The position numbers and the translations under genes are program-made. From Acanthaster planci (Eukaryota; Echinodermata; Asteroidea; Valvatida; Acanthasteridae), in NCBI RefSeq assembly GCF_001949145.1, contig NW_019091455.1, positions 62,924 to 126,923 of the forward strand: DNA of 64,000 nucleotides. The letters are read 5' to 3'. Shown here one piece after another: positions 50,101-59,634 of this stretch (position 1 is its first letter; each line of letters begins with the position of its first letter). The notes beneath the pieces were generated by a model that saw only the letters and a list, made by a program, of their open reading frames with translations, did not search any database and was not told the DNA's origin.

Positions 50101-53100
50101 AATGCCTGATTACTGCCTGCAGCTCAGCCGGACAAGTGGGGCCAGTAATATCGTAGCAATATTTGGGATGTTTTCTCGACAATTAACTACGATTTTTTTC
50201 TTTAGATTGTGATAGACTTTTCCATTATCCATACAATGATTGTAATTTTATTTTGTCACTCCAAAACAGCAGTTTTCAAAGTCTTTGTACGACTAGCCAA
50301 TAACATGCACTACCACAGGACAGTTCAGTTCACTAAAACAAAATGGTCTGTTTCTGCACAAGGAGTGATCATGATATTTCATAAAATACCTGTTTGTGTG
50401 AATGCCGTAATAAAAATGCTTCAAATAAAACACCAACTTTTATAAACAACTTGGCTATTTATTTCCAAAATAAAGTCCACTCCCAGAAGAAAGTGTTCGA
50501 TAAGGGCAATAACTGCACCTGAACACTTCGGGTACACAGCCTAATCAAAGCAAGTACGCAAGCGTTAAATTTGATGTTGTCAGATCCTACCAAGCACCAA
50601 CGATGACATGAATATTCAACTTCCTATACTGCAGTACACGACATGTTATGGATGCAGATTACCAACGAAAAAATTGATGACCATAGGGTACAAAGGGGGC
50701 TTGTGGTTGGTAAAACAGGTGTTGCGTAGCAAGCGCTCATTTTGCTCTGGCTATGGACGTACCCAGGCATGCCAGAAAGGGTAATTGGCCAGATTCTATC
50801 ATGGTGCTATTTAATAGCTCCATGATGTTATAGCCCGGGCAGTTCAAACTCCTTTTGTGCCCTTCATCCGTGACTATATGAGTGGCCATAGTTTGCCAAA
50901 TTATTGTTTTTGGTTTGGTACTCATGGCCACCCATAGTTTTGCCAAAGGTCAATTTACTTACTGGATAGCACATGGAGGCCGTCTTTGTTTTCCCAGTTT
51001 TTTTCCAGACCAGCCAGGTAAAAATTTCACATAGGCCGGTTACGGCGGGTATGTTGTCTCCCTGATGTCGCTCAGGAGATTTGTTGTCAAGATATTTAGT
51101 TGATGTTCCCCGATTGAAAGTGGCATTAAGACTTCATTTCTGATCAACGGAGAAAAGGGTGACAAAAACGCCTGCGTTCCTGCACCGCTTTTGTTGGACC
51201 CGAAATCTGAAACTTTTTCATTTTATCTGGTCAGGCAATTTGATTGGTTTGGTAATTGCTTATTTGCGAACAAGTTAGTTTTAGTTTTCATTCCTGTGTG
51301 TTATACCATGGAGGTAGAATACCTCCATGGTTATACACGTATCAAGTTCTCTCTGCAATGCCATTCAGTTTTGCCGAATTCTTATGTTTCAAAATATCCG
51401 GCGTCTCGTCTCTCAAAGAGACAGTTTAAGCACGAGATACAAGGAGATCATACATATATTTTGGGGGTTGACTATGAAAAAATCCTTGAGGTCTGCCAGC
51501 TTATATTTATAGGTGAACATGCGCTTGAGTCAGTCAGTTTTGTGAGATTATCTGACTGTGCAGGCGTCAAGACAGGCTCGGGCATTACGCCCGGATCAAG
51601 TATTCACCTGTCTGCATTTGAAATTTCTTTAATCCCCGTGAGCTAAATGTCAGTTTGCCGGTCCCTTTTTATGTGAATTGGCATATGCAAAAAACTTATA
51701 TTGCTGTCTGGGTCGTTAGAAACCAAGCTTTTATTGCCTTTCAGCTGGAAACAAAGAAATACACTATTCTAAGCACCTGCGATAGGAATCTGAAAAAGTA
51801 GAAGGTACTTAGCAGTTTCTTTGTGACGTAAGAAGTTCTTCCCGCGCGCTTCATCAGCCACGAGTGGAGGCGAAACTGCGGCAGGTACTCATTAAAATGC
51901 CAGCTAACCCAAAGGAATTCCAAGTTGAATGTGCGGGTCCCATTGTGACCAAAGAGGGACGAGCGGCTGAGCTCTGTATTGTTCCACCGTAGGTTCATTA
52001 TCCCAGCTCGGTGTGGGGGTTTAGCACTGTGAGGGTTTAACTTGAAAATCGGCCCACGGGAGCCGAGAGCAATCAGAGTGCCGGTGACCTAAATTGATCC
52101 TTTGAGAGCTCTCTCAATTCACGAATGGGATCTTTAAGGGTGTGGAGAAGTCATGTCACCCCCCCCCCCATCGTGTTGTATAAGCTAAGAGGCTTGCGTC
52201 ACTTGGGTGAACTGTTGTTCATCACGGAGCCTGACAGTTGAAGAGATTTCCGCAGTAGAGTCGTCTTTCTGAACTTGTTTTCATAGGCATATTTGATGTA
52301 CCAAAGACTCTACTTGGTAGTTGCTGCACAAGTCATTCTAGAAGGATGAACGTTTCAGTACTGGATCCAGCGGGTTTATCATCAGCCCCGTCTTGGTCTC
52401 CATTTGGCGTCGCCCTCCGTACATCCATCATCGCCTTCCTCGGGGTAGTGAGCGTTGCTGGCAACAGCTTCTGTATCGCCGTGACTCTCCATGTCACCAT
52501 CGCAGCTGACAGCACCAAAGTGCTGTTGGTGACGCGGGCCGTGTACGACCTGTTGGTCGGGGTCCTTGTGCTCTGCATGGCAGTCGTTTCCGCCTTGGAC
52601 GAGTGGCCCTTTGGCCTCCTGGGATGCCAGCTGTTCACAGTCATTGTCCTCGCGATCTTCCTCATGTCGGTGTCATCCGTTGTTTTTCTCAATGTGGAGC
52701 GGTACATCGCCATCACCCGACCGTATAAGTTCCCCGTCTGGTGTTCGAGACGCCGCACCACCACCCTTGTGCTAGTTGCCTCGGCTGTCAGCTTGTGCAT
52801 GGCCGTGCTCATGCTTGTTGCGGCAGGGATTTCAGTACAGTATTATCCGCCTTCAGGGTGCTGCTTCTTCGCGGTTGACAAATTCGCGGACACATTCAAC
52901 CTGTTGCTCGTGGACTTGGTGCCTGTGGTGACGATGATTTGTGTCTATCGTCGCTTGATTCGAATCAGTCGGCGTCACATGGAGCGAGTGACCCGCCACG
53001 AGGCCAATGCCAATGGCCATGAGGATAAAGCCCTACGGTCCTTCCTTGTCGTCACCATAAGCTACGGCGTCTGCTACACGCCCTTCCTAATGACCAGAAT

Positions 53101-56100
53101 ATTGGAATCGTACGCCGGATCTATCATTCCACCGTGGTTCATGTTGTTTACAGTGGTGTTTGTATATTGCAACAGCACACTCAACGTGTTTATATATTGC
53201 CTCTTTAATCATTCCTACCGTCAGACTGCCAAGAAAATGGCGTTGAGGATGTTGAGATATTCTGCACATCAGATTGTACCGCTAAACACTTAAAGTATAT
53301 AGACCAAATTCCAGTCACGTTGTCGCGCTCATGTGTGATGCACTCTTGAACTTGAGCATGCGCATTCTGGGATCCGTCTGCACGTGTGACTTGCGTGCGA
53401 GTTTTAAAGTAATGGTTTTAAGCTCTGAACGCCAAACTAGAATGACCATGGAGGTAGAATGACACGCGTCTAACTTCAGATTACAAGTGACACGTCAGAT
53501 GCAGCCTATCTATCAAAAAGGTGTTAACAATGCATACGTGTGTATAGTTTCGTTAGGGTTATATATTGTCTGGCAGTACGGTGCACATGTTGCCCACTTT
53601 GATCATGTTATTGCCTTGAAAAAGCAACGTGGTACATTATATTAAATGTACAGGGGAACGCTACTATAACAAGGTTTTCCTTGGGACTTCATGGACAACC
53701 TTATAATAGTTGCCTTGTATTATTTGTAATGGAAAACAAACTTGCTTGTGATCTAAATATTTCCTTGCTATAGCTATGACTTTGTGTTTCAGTGCTTTTG
53801 TCTGTGTTCGACTGTACATTACTAAGAAGTGTGAAGAATGTAGAGGTTCTTGCCCTTAGGTTATAAATGTGTTATCTGTGGAACTTAAGTGTTGTTCAGT
53901 GTGACAAACCACCAAACGAGAATGTGCCATCAATGTGTCAAAATGTGATACCGACTGGTTCCGATTTTCTGGAGTATCGGGCTCCTTTTTTTGAATCAAT
54001 TAGTTAGAAATTGCACAAATTGGGCCCCAAAAATTGCCAATGACTAAGTGTTATCTAAAGCATCTGTTGGGCACGAATAGTAGATTTGCATGATTGCTGA
54101 AACTCATTGCGCTTTCGTCATCCGGGAATACGTGACGTCAGCAATGTTGTCCAGGATCGACTGATTGGGCAGCGCGATCGACCGACAGCGCAGTCCTACC
54201 GATCGCGCCCAACGTGTACCTTAGCCAAAAGTTATAAAGCAGTGCATTGTTCCAAGTGGCTCCATGAAATACATGGCCAGGTCTGTTAGCGAATTTGATA
54301 GGATGGACGATACTTGAAACGACATCGATTTCCGTCCATATCATAATTATGTCCTGTTTCTAAAGGGCCTGTCGCACCTCGACGATTTAGCCAGCGTATG
54401 CCGACACGTCGTCGCGACGTATGAAAAAAACTCAGTGAATACGCTGGCATACGTGGAATAAGTTATGGATAACTTATAAGTTAAGAGCACGCCGAAGCAC
54501 GCTGGTATGCGTCGTAGGACGGCGAGGTCGTTGACAAGTTTTGTGCATTCATAAATTTGTCGATGTATGCCAGTGTATGGCTCATATGACCCGCATTACA
54601 CGGGCCGTAAGTTGCAAGTATAACTATGGAATCGTCGACACACGTCCACACTCGCTACTCGTGAGTTACTCGAAAGTCGAAATACGTCGAGATAATGTCT
54701 AGCGTACCCAAAACTTATTTCTAACCTGAGTAACGTGCTTTGAACCTATGTGTAACTTATATCGAACTTGTCTCCAACGCATATTGACGTATGTAGACGT
54801 ATATCGTATTGACATGTTCCAGACGACCACGGAACTTACTGAACGTGTTTCTAACTTTATAAGTTATCTATATGTATAAGTTATCGAAACGTTCTATGTA
54901 AGTTACCAATGTTTTGCACGTGTATACGTCCAACTCGTTATGAATACGCTATATAAATGCCCCAAACTGAAAATACGTGTAATACCGATAGTTCAGCGTT
55001 TCTTCGTACGCACGTCGGCATACGCTGGCTAGATTTTCAAGGTGTGTGAGGGCCTTGAGGGTCAATCCTATAAACTAATGCAAAAACATACCTCAGCCCT
55101 CTTTGTTGGACCATGTAACAAAATATAATGCTAGGGTTTACTGTGAAACATGAAGCTTTTAGCAGGAGGAATTTATTCACAATTATACTTCGCAGGTGAA
55201 TGAGAGAAAAATCTCAAAGATACGATCAGTCTTAAACACCTCACGTAAAAATGTTCTGTCTGATCTACAACCATCGTTAACTTTGACTTGAATTTTACCA
55301 CGGGCCTTGTCTTTTAGCTGATTAGTTATGATTCGTGATCATCGAGATTTGGCTGAGATCAGTATTCAGGGTTTTAATTCTTCTAATTTTTCAACGACAT
55401 CCTACCCGGTGGAATTTGCATTTAATCAGAGGCCCTTCGGACTTGGCAGTTACGACAAGAACCTTGTTTTATCAGAAACGAAAACAATGAAAAACATATT
55501 AATGCCACATAAAAAAGTCCCTCTTGTAAGTAGAATCTTGTAAAACAGTGCTCTGTATATGAAAGATTGATTTGAAACTTGTTTCTCCTGCCATTGAGCT
55601 TTGAAATAAAGTTAAACCTTTCCCTCTACAGTTCTGTGTTCCCGTTCCATTATCTTTTGTTAACAGTTTGAATGACGTGGTAGACCAAATCGCCGCAGTC
55701 TTCGTTCGCGACAGTGGGCAAGAAAAGCGTCTGTCCTTGAATGCTAAAATTTCCGCAAGGTTTAATTCCCTAAACAATAACTAAAGGCATTAAATGATGC
55801 ATAATGTGTTTTGCTGGACGGTCATAAATGGAGAATGTGAGTCCTCATCAATCAATTGTGGCGCTTGAAAGGATAAGAAGGGATGGCAAATGAAAATTAC
55901 ATTGCCTCAGTAAATAGAGGGTGCCATTTGAGCCCGGCCATTTGGACCATTACTAATGCTGCCTGTTTACCCATTGGGTTAAGCACTCTATGTTGACAGT
56001 GACAGCGAAAGAGCTTATATTACTGGTACATTGTAATTAGCTACCAGACACCAACCCATTATGGTCAAGGGTACCTAAGAAACGGGCTGGAAATGGTGTG

Positions 56101-59100
56101 TTCTGACTTCAGTTTCGAGCTGTCTGTTATGAGGTGGACCGTCCGAGACCAATCGATGGAATATCTTAACCATTCTTTGTATGGTGCAAAGGGAAAGTGG
56201 TTACAAGTTTTGTGAATATTGAAGTTGGAGAACAGGAGTGACTGCAGCGTACTGTTGGAGCAAATATTCATGACGAAATTTGCATCTGCTTGACTGCTGG
56301 AAAAAAAACATTTAGGGATCAAGGAAACGTACATGTGGACGTGTGTGTACGTCTGAGATCATTTTCTTTCTCTGCATGTTTACAACTTAGATTGAGTTTG
56401 CATTTCTTCTGGATATTTGGAGGAGTCGAAATGAACAGTTCATCTGCAGAGCCTTCTGACCTGTCGCCATTTCTCATCGGCCTCCGCACCGCTTTCATCA
56501 CCTGTCTCGGTGTTCTTATCTTGACCGGGAACCTTCTCTCCGTTGCCGTCACTCGCCAAGTCACAGACCTGGCAGAGAGCACAAAGTTCCTGATGATAAC
56601 CCTGGCGGTGTCGGGTCTCCTCATCGGGTTGTCGACTTCTCTTGGCGTCGCGGCCTCGACCCTGGACCGGTGGCCCCTCGGCATGCTGTCCTGCAGACTG
56701 GCCACGGTCTGGACAACGACGATATTCCTCATCTCGTCGCTTGCGGTCGTCTTCCTAAATCTGGAGCGGTACATCGCCGTCACCCGGCCGTACAAGTTTC
56801 CAGTGTGGTGCACCCGACGCCGCGTCTTCATTCTCGTATTTGTGGCCGCGGTGGTTTCCTTGTTCGGCGCTTTGGGTATTCAGTTCGCGTTCGGCATACC
56901 TGTGAAGTATTACAGATCCTCATCCCTCTGTTTTCTCGGCCAGAGCACCAAGTATGGCGATGCACTAGCGCTTGTACTGTTGGACATTCTGCCGGTGTCG
57001 ATCATGACGTTGGTTTATGTCCGCCTGATCAAAATCAGCCGAGAGCACGCCCGACGATTAGGCGGGGACAACCAGAACGAGGGGAGAGGTCTCCATGACA
57101 ACCGAGCTCTGAAGGCATTTCTTACGGTCACGCTCACATTTGCCGTGTGCTTCACGCCGTTACTTGTCTACAGAAACGTGGAATCCTTTGCGGGGGTTAG
57201 TCTGCCGGGCTGGGTGGAGTTCGTGGCCATGTGGCTGACCTTTGCCAACAGCGCCTTCAATGTCTTCATCTACTGTCTGTTCAAGCATTCTTACCGTCAC
57301 AAAGCGAAAGAGATTATCAAGCGACTGCTGTCTTGTAGAAATTCTGTTGAACCTGTGTTAACCTAAGGTGCCTTTGCAACGCCAAGGCTAAGTGCCAAAA
57401 AGCCTGACACATATTTAATAGTAATTACCTCACGTGCAATGGATAGTGTGTTGCAAACTAACCAGCTTTGTTTGCTCCGATTTCACGATTCAGAAGCCAC
57501 TGACTCGTTTCATTTTCTGTGCTTAGCTTGGCTCCAACTCAGCCTTGTCACGATTGATGCCCTTCAGTACCTTTATTTGAAAGTTTGTGAAGAATGCGTT
57601 TTTCTTTCTTCTACAAGTCTGCATTTCTCATATCGTAAAACGTTACCTAAATGATGGTTAGCCTTAATCGAATCAAAGCACATATCAAACTCTCTCTGTA
57701 CATTAGCATGTTCGAGTCAATATATCACCAGTTATCAAGCTTAGAAATATTGTAATAAATTTGACTAAGTCTTCTCTCAGATCTTGCTTATTCTCTTGAT
57801 GTCTTAGAAAACAACCATTAAACAGATAGGCTTTCTCTGATAGCATTGACAAACAACACCAGCTTCCTCTGTGAGATGTACCGAATCCTCACATTCATGT
57901 ATATGAATTGCCAGAAGCATCATATGGCGTCAGAGCTCGTGGAAACAGGAAGAACTAAGACAAGACCTGAAGAAAGCCTCATTAATGAGGATGGATTTCG
58001 AGACTCAACAAGGCTTGTGGACAATTTTTAGCTGCAGTTCCATTGAGAACTGTTTCGTCTCTTCAGCAAATCATTCACAAGTCTGAGTTAAAACTTCTAA
58101 AATGAAACCTTCTGTATATTTTTTGCCTCCTGACAGTATTTTGAGAATGCAGCTTTAATGTCCATGATCGAAAGCATGACGATAACGGATTTTCTCCAGG
58201 CGCAACAGCAGAAGACGCGAACCATCACTTTTCTGAAGGAAATCTTCAAACAAGCGGATGTTATCTTGACCCCTGGTAAACAGAGACAAAGAAAAACCTA
58301 TTACAAAAGGAGGGAGGTAGACAGGATTGATGCGGAGTTTTGGAGAGTTGCATAAAAATGATTCTTCTTTGAAACCTTATTCTGAGTGCAACGCTGGACA
58401 TTGCATTTTCCCCTGTTGGTAGTCATTGTATTTTGTTTGTCACTTAATTTAAACTGGTCTGCCTGAGTATCGTTGCTAAGTAAGTTGGCATGTTACGATG
58501 GGTAAAATAGGCTCAAAGTTGTGTGGCTCTATTTGGGTTTTTTTAACAGGCGGGAGGGGGCTCTACCAACTTTAGAAATGATAATTATGAGGCATTTAAA
58601 TCTAACCGAATTTTGATTTGTTGCAAAGTTTTTGAGAAGTGAAAAAAAAACCATTCGGGGGTAAGTAACTAATTTGGGGAGTGGTTGGAAACAGAATTTT
58701 GATTCTTCTCATGTAATGAGGCGTCATTGGAGACTAGTCACATAGCAAGTGATTCGGAATAGATCTATGTGTATAAATCCACAATTTGCTGAAGTTTAGG
58801 TTCCCCTTGTGCAGGTTGTGCCGTTCTAGCCCCCAAAATCAATCCAGTTTATCTCAAAGAAGGCTTCACCGACACGAAACTGACTACAGATATTATGAGG
58901 TAAGGATGCTTTGGACACTTTGCAAGTGTTAAACGATTTCCCAGTCTTTTTCCTATTCTCGTAATAGATCGATCGCACCCACTAAATCACGTGACCTATA
59001 TAGTGGGTATCAATCCCACAGCAACGTGTGTTTTGAGCGTTGTTTACAAACAATACAGCCAAGTTACAGTATAGTACCCAGCACATCAGTAGTCCGAGTA

Positions 59101-59634
59101 TGGTGCCCACTGCCGGCTTTGTACTTGTGAAACGCTTTTGGTGGACGCCGTGTTGGTTGACATTTAATACCCACTATAGGTCACGTGACTTAACCGGGCG
59201 CAATCGGTCTATCAAAACAAAATCCTTTTGTCAACACGCATCCGAAAGTGTTGCCACTGGATGGAAGCACCATATGCATGCTGGAAAAATCTCTTTTGAT
59301 TAGAATTGTCGCTCAGAGAAGAACCGATGGCTTTCAGTCGACATTTAAGGAAGAAGTTTTAGCCCCGCCCTCAGCAGCTCTGTTTCTAACGTAGAGCCAC
59401 ACGTGCTTTTACCGTGTTTCCTTTTTCCCCACCAGATACGCGTTCCTGGCCAACTTCACCGGTCTGCCCGCCCTGGTCGTGCCCGTTGGCTACAGCATGC
59501 AGGGCCTGCCGATTGCCCTGCAGATCCAAGGGGCCTGGTGGCAGGAGAGCAAGGTGCTGCGGGTGGGCCGAGTCGCCGAGGAGTTCCTGGAGCACGTCCG
59601 GAAGCCCCAGGCCCACTTCCAAATACTGGACTAG
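35179..59634 (+). CDS. Fatty-acid amide hydrolase-like amidase (plant-type FAAH), 15 exons
   Basis: Exons: 35179-35352, 36401-36457, 39301-39341, 41462-41671, 42191-42311, 42462-42554, 43472-43632, 44054-44139, 44946-45134, 46491-46615, 47348-47384, 48431-48579, 58137-58275, 58815-58899, 59436-59634. All join in phase to 621 codons. Amidase-signature enzymes of this type hydrolyse N-acylethanolamines and related lipid amides. An N-terminal membrane helix covers residues 9-29 (IFAGLVCGVGFTLLLLFW). The triad is complete: Lys227 (IPIGVKDEI), cis-Ser304 (GGSSSGSAAA) and nucleophile Ser328 (TDGGGSVRIPSAFCG). FRFREIKDYYDGYR and the C-terminal LPIALQIQGAWWQE resemble plant FAAH more than vertebrate FAAH1. 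Exons 3 (41 bp) and 11 (37 bp) are very small. The exon 10 donor (AAG|GTCTCA) is weak. Intron 12 (48580-58136) contains two GPCR genes. Substrate is inferred from family only. Confidence 0.92.
35380..35620 (+). repeat. Dispersed repeat, copy 1 (inverted partner 39835-40030)
   Basis: About 200 bp matches the reverse complement of 39835-40030 at roughly 80% (GAAATTAGGGGT, GTCCCTGTTACA.CTGA, TTTGCATTAATTCATCACTC). Its own ends also form imperfect inverted repeats, so it is probably a MITE. It lies in FAAH intron 1. Confidence 0.6.
39835..40030 (-). repeat. Dispersed repeat, copy 2 (partner 35380-35620)
   Basis: Inverted copy of 35380-35620, in FAAH intron 3. Confidence 0.6.
40775..41150 (+). 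repeat. AT-rich dispersed repeat, copy 2
   Basis: A shorter copy of the family at 33686-34240, same orientation, in FAAH intron 3. Confidence 0.65.
44876..44929 (+). repeat. 18-bp pyrimidine tandem repeat at the FAAH exon 9 acceptor
   Basis: Three units of CCCCACCCCTTGTCTTCT (one with a T-to-C change) and the start of a fourth run into the acceptor CACACAG at 44945. The array doubles as a very long polypyrimidine tract. Confidence 0.85.
45418..45957. mobile_element. 540-bp MITE with 29-bp inverted ends and 7-bp target duplication (FAAH intron 9)
   Basis: 45418-45446 and 45929-45957 are reverse complements at 28 of 29 positions (CACGGACCATTTACCCAGG...). The heptamer GTCAAAG flanks both sides (45411-45417 and 45958-45964). 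No transposase was seen inside. The boundaries are well defined. Confidence 0.85.
46618..46875 (+). repeat. Degenerate CTTGTC-rich stretch
   Basis: About 250 bp directly after the exon 10 donor is made of variants of CTTGTCCT/TTGTCAT, a diverged pyrimidine-rich tandem repeat. It opens spurious frames on the plus strand. Confidence 0.6.
47003..47056. repeat. Short hairpin (FAAH intron 10)
   Basis: TTTGTAAGTCACATGTA (47003-47019) and TACATGTGACTTATAAA (47040-47056) are inverted with one mismatch around a 20-bp spacer. Confidence 0.6.
51301..51335. repeat. Tight palindrome around CCATGGAGGTA
   Basis: Arms of 16 bp around GAA, 14 matches. The left arm's ACCATGGAGGTAGAAT recurs exactly at 53445-53460, so it is probably a fragment of a repeat family. 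It lies in FAAH intron 12. Confidence 0.5.
52346..53293 (+). CDS. Orphan class A (rhodopsin-like) GPCR, intronless
   Basis: An intact 315-codon frame with seven hydrophobic helices. Landmarks: N40 (1.50), D68 (2.50, AVYDLLVG), C94 (3.25) with a partner Cys at 172/173, E118-R119-Y120 in place of DRY, CYTP at 243-246 in TM6, and N280-V-F-I-Y284 in TM7, so the NPxxY proline is Val. TM3 has no Asp at 3.32, which argues against an amine receptor. The N-terminus begins MNVSV with a possible N-glycosylation site. A TATAAG lies about 165 bp upstream. The closest relative in the window is the receptor at 56431-57366 (shared RYIA.TRPYKFPVWC and NVFIYCLF.HSYR). Both lie inside FAAH intron 12. The ligand cannot be inferred. 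Confidence 0.92.
   Translation: MNVSVLDPAGLSSAPSWSPFGVALRTSIIAFLGVVSVAGNSFCIAVTLHVTIAADSTKVLLVTRAVYDLLVGVLVLCMAVVSALDEWPFGLLGCQLFTVIVLAIFLMSVSSVVFLNVERYIAITRPYKFPVWCSRRRTTTLVLVASAVSLCMAVLMLVAAGISVQYYPPSGCCFFAVDKFADTFNLLLVDLVPVVTMICVYRRLIRISRRHMERVTRHEANANGHEDKALRSFLVVTISYGVCYTPFLMTRILESYAGSIIPPWFMLFTVVFVYCNSTLNVFIYCLFNHSYRQTAKKMALRMLRYSAHQIVPLNT
54363..55055. mobile_element. Non-autonomous DNA transposon with inverted ends (about 690 bp)
   Basis: GCCAGCGTATGCCGAC at 54390-54405 is repeated exactly, inverted, at 55014-55029. Outside these, about 28 bp at each end remain similar (starting AGGGCC/AAGGCC). The interior is unusually rich in TACGTC, CGTATG and ACTTATAAGTTA words and non-coding. 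It lies in FAAH intron 12 between the two GPCR genes. Confidence 0.7.
56431..57366 (+). CDS. Orphan class A (rhodopsin-like) GPCR, intronless, paralogue of 52346-53293
   Basis: 311 codons from the ATG at 56431. An in-frame ATG at 56290 exists, but the later start gives MNSSSAEPS, a short N-terminus with a glycosylation site like the neighbour's. Landmarks: N34 (1.50), Gly62 where helix 2 normally has Asp 2.50 (AVSGLLIG), C88 and C167 for the disulfide, E112-R113-Y114, CFTP at 240-243, and N277-V-F-I-Y281. Loss of Asp 2.50 removes the usual sodium-pocket anchor, and the NPxxY proline is Val. TM3 again lacks Asp 3.32. The frame is intact and codon use is normal, so it is a gene rather than a pseudogene. 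The tandem arrangement and shared motifs indicate duplication. Confidence 0.92.
   Translation: MNSSSAEPSDLSPFLIGLRTAFITCLGVLILTGNLLSVAVTRQVTDLAESTKFLMITLAVSGLLIGLSTSLGVAASTLDRWPLGMLSCRLATVWTTTIFLISSLAVVFLNLERYIAVTRPYKFPVWCTRRRVFILVFVAAVVSLFGALGIQFAFGIPVKYYRSSSLCFLGQSTKYGDALALVLLDILPVSIMTLVYVRLIKISREHARRLGGDNQNEGRGLHDNRALKAFLTVTLTFAVCFTPLLVYRNVESFAGVSLPGWVEFVAMWLTFANSAFNVFIYCLFKHSYRHKAKEIIKRLLSCRNSVEPVLT
58964..59212. mobile_element. MITE with about 48-bp inverted ends (FAAH intron 14)
   Basis: Both ends share, in inverted orientation, ATAGAYCGATYGCRCCC, then TCACGTGACCTATA and GTGGGTAT, about 80% over 48 bp. The element is 249 bp, with no coding sequence. Confidence 0.7.

Noticed and set aside
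52333-52812. 159-codon minus-strand frame
   Set aside because: Shadow of the GPCR at 52346-53293; no domain and poor composition.
54166-54213. GC-rich inverted word TTGGGC..GCGATCG / CGATCGCGCCCAA
   Set aside because: Arms are interrupted and short; no sign of a larger element.
56290-56430. Upstream in-frame ATG as start of the second GPCR
   Set aside because: The extra 47 codons have no counterpart in the paralogue; MNSSS at 56431 gives a typical short N-terminus.
56319-57098. Minus and alternate plus frames over the second GPCR
   Set aside because: Shadows of the receptor frame; the seven-helix pattern exists in one frame only.
52346-57366. Amine or cannabinoid receptor identity for the GPCRs
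   Set aside because: No Asp at 3.32 and no diagnostic cannabinoid motifs; proximity to FAAH is not evidence for a ligand.
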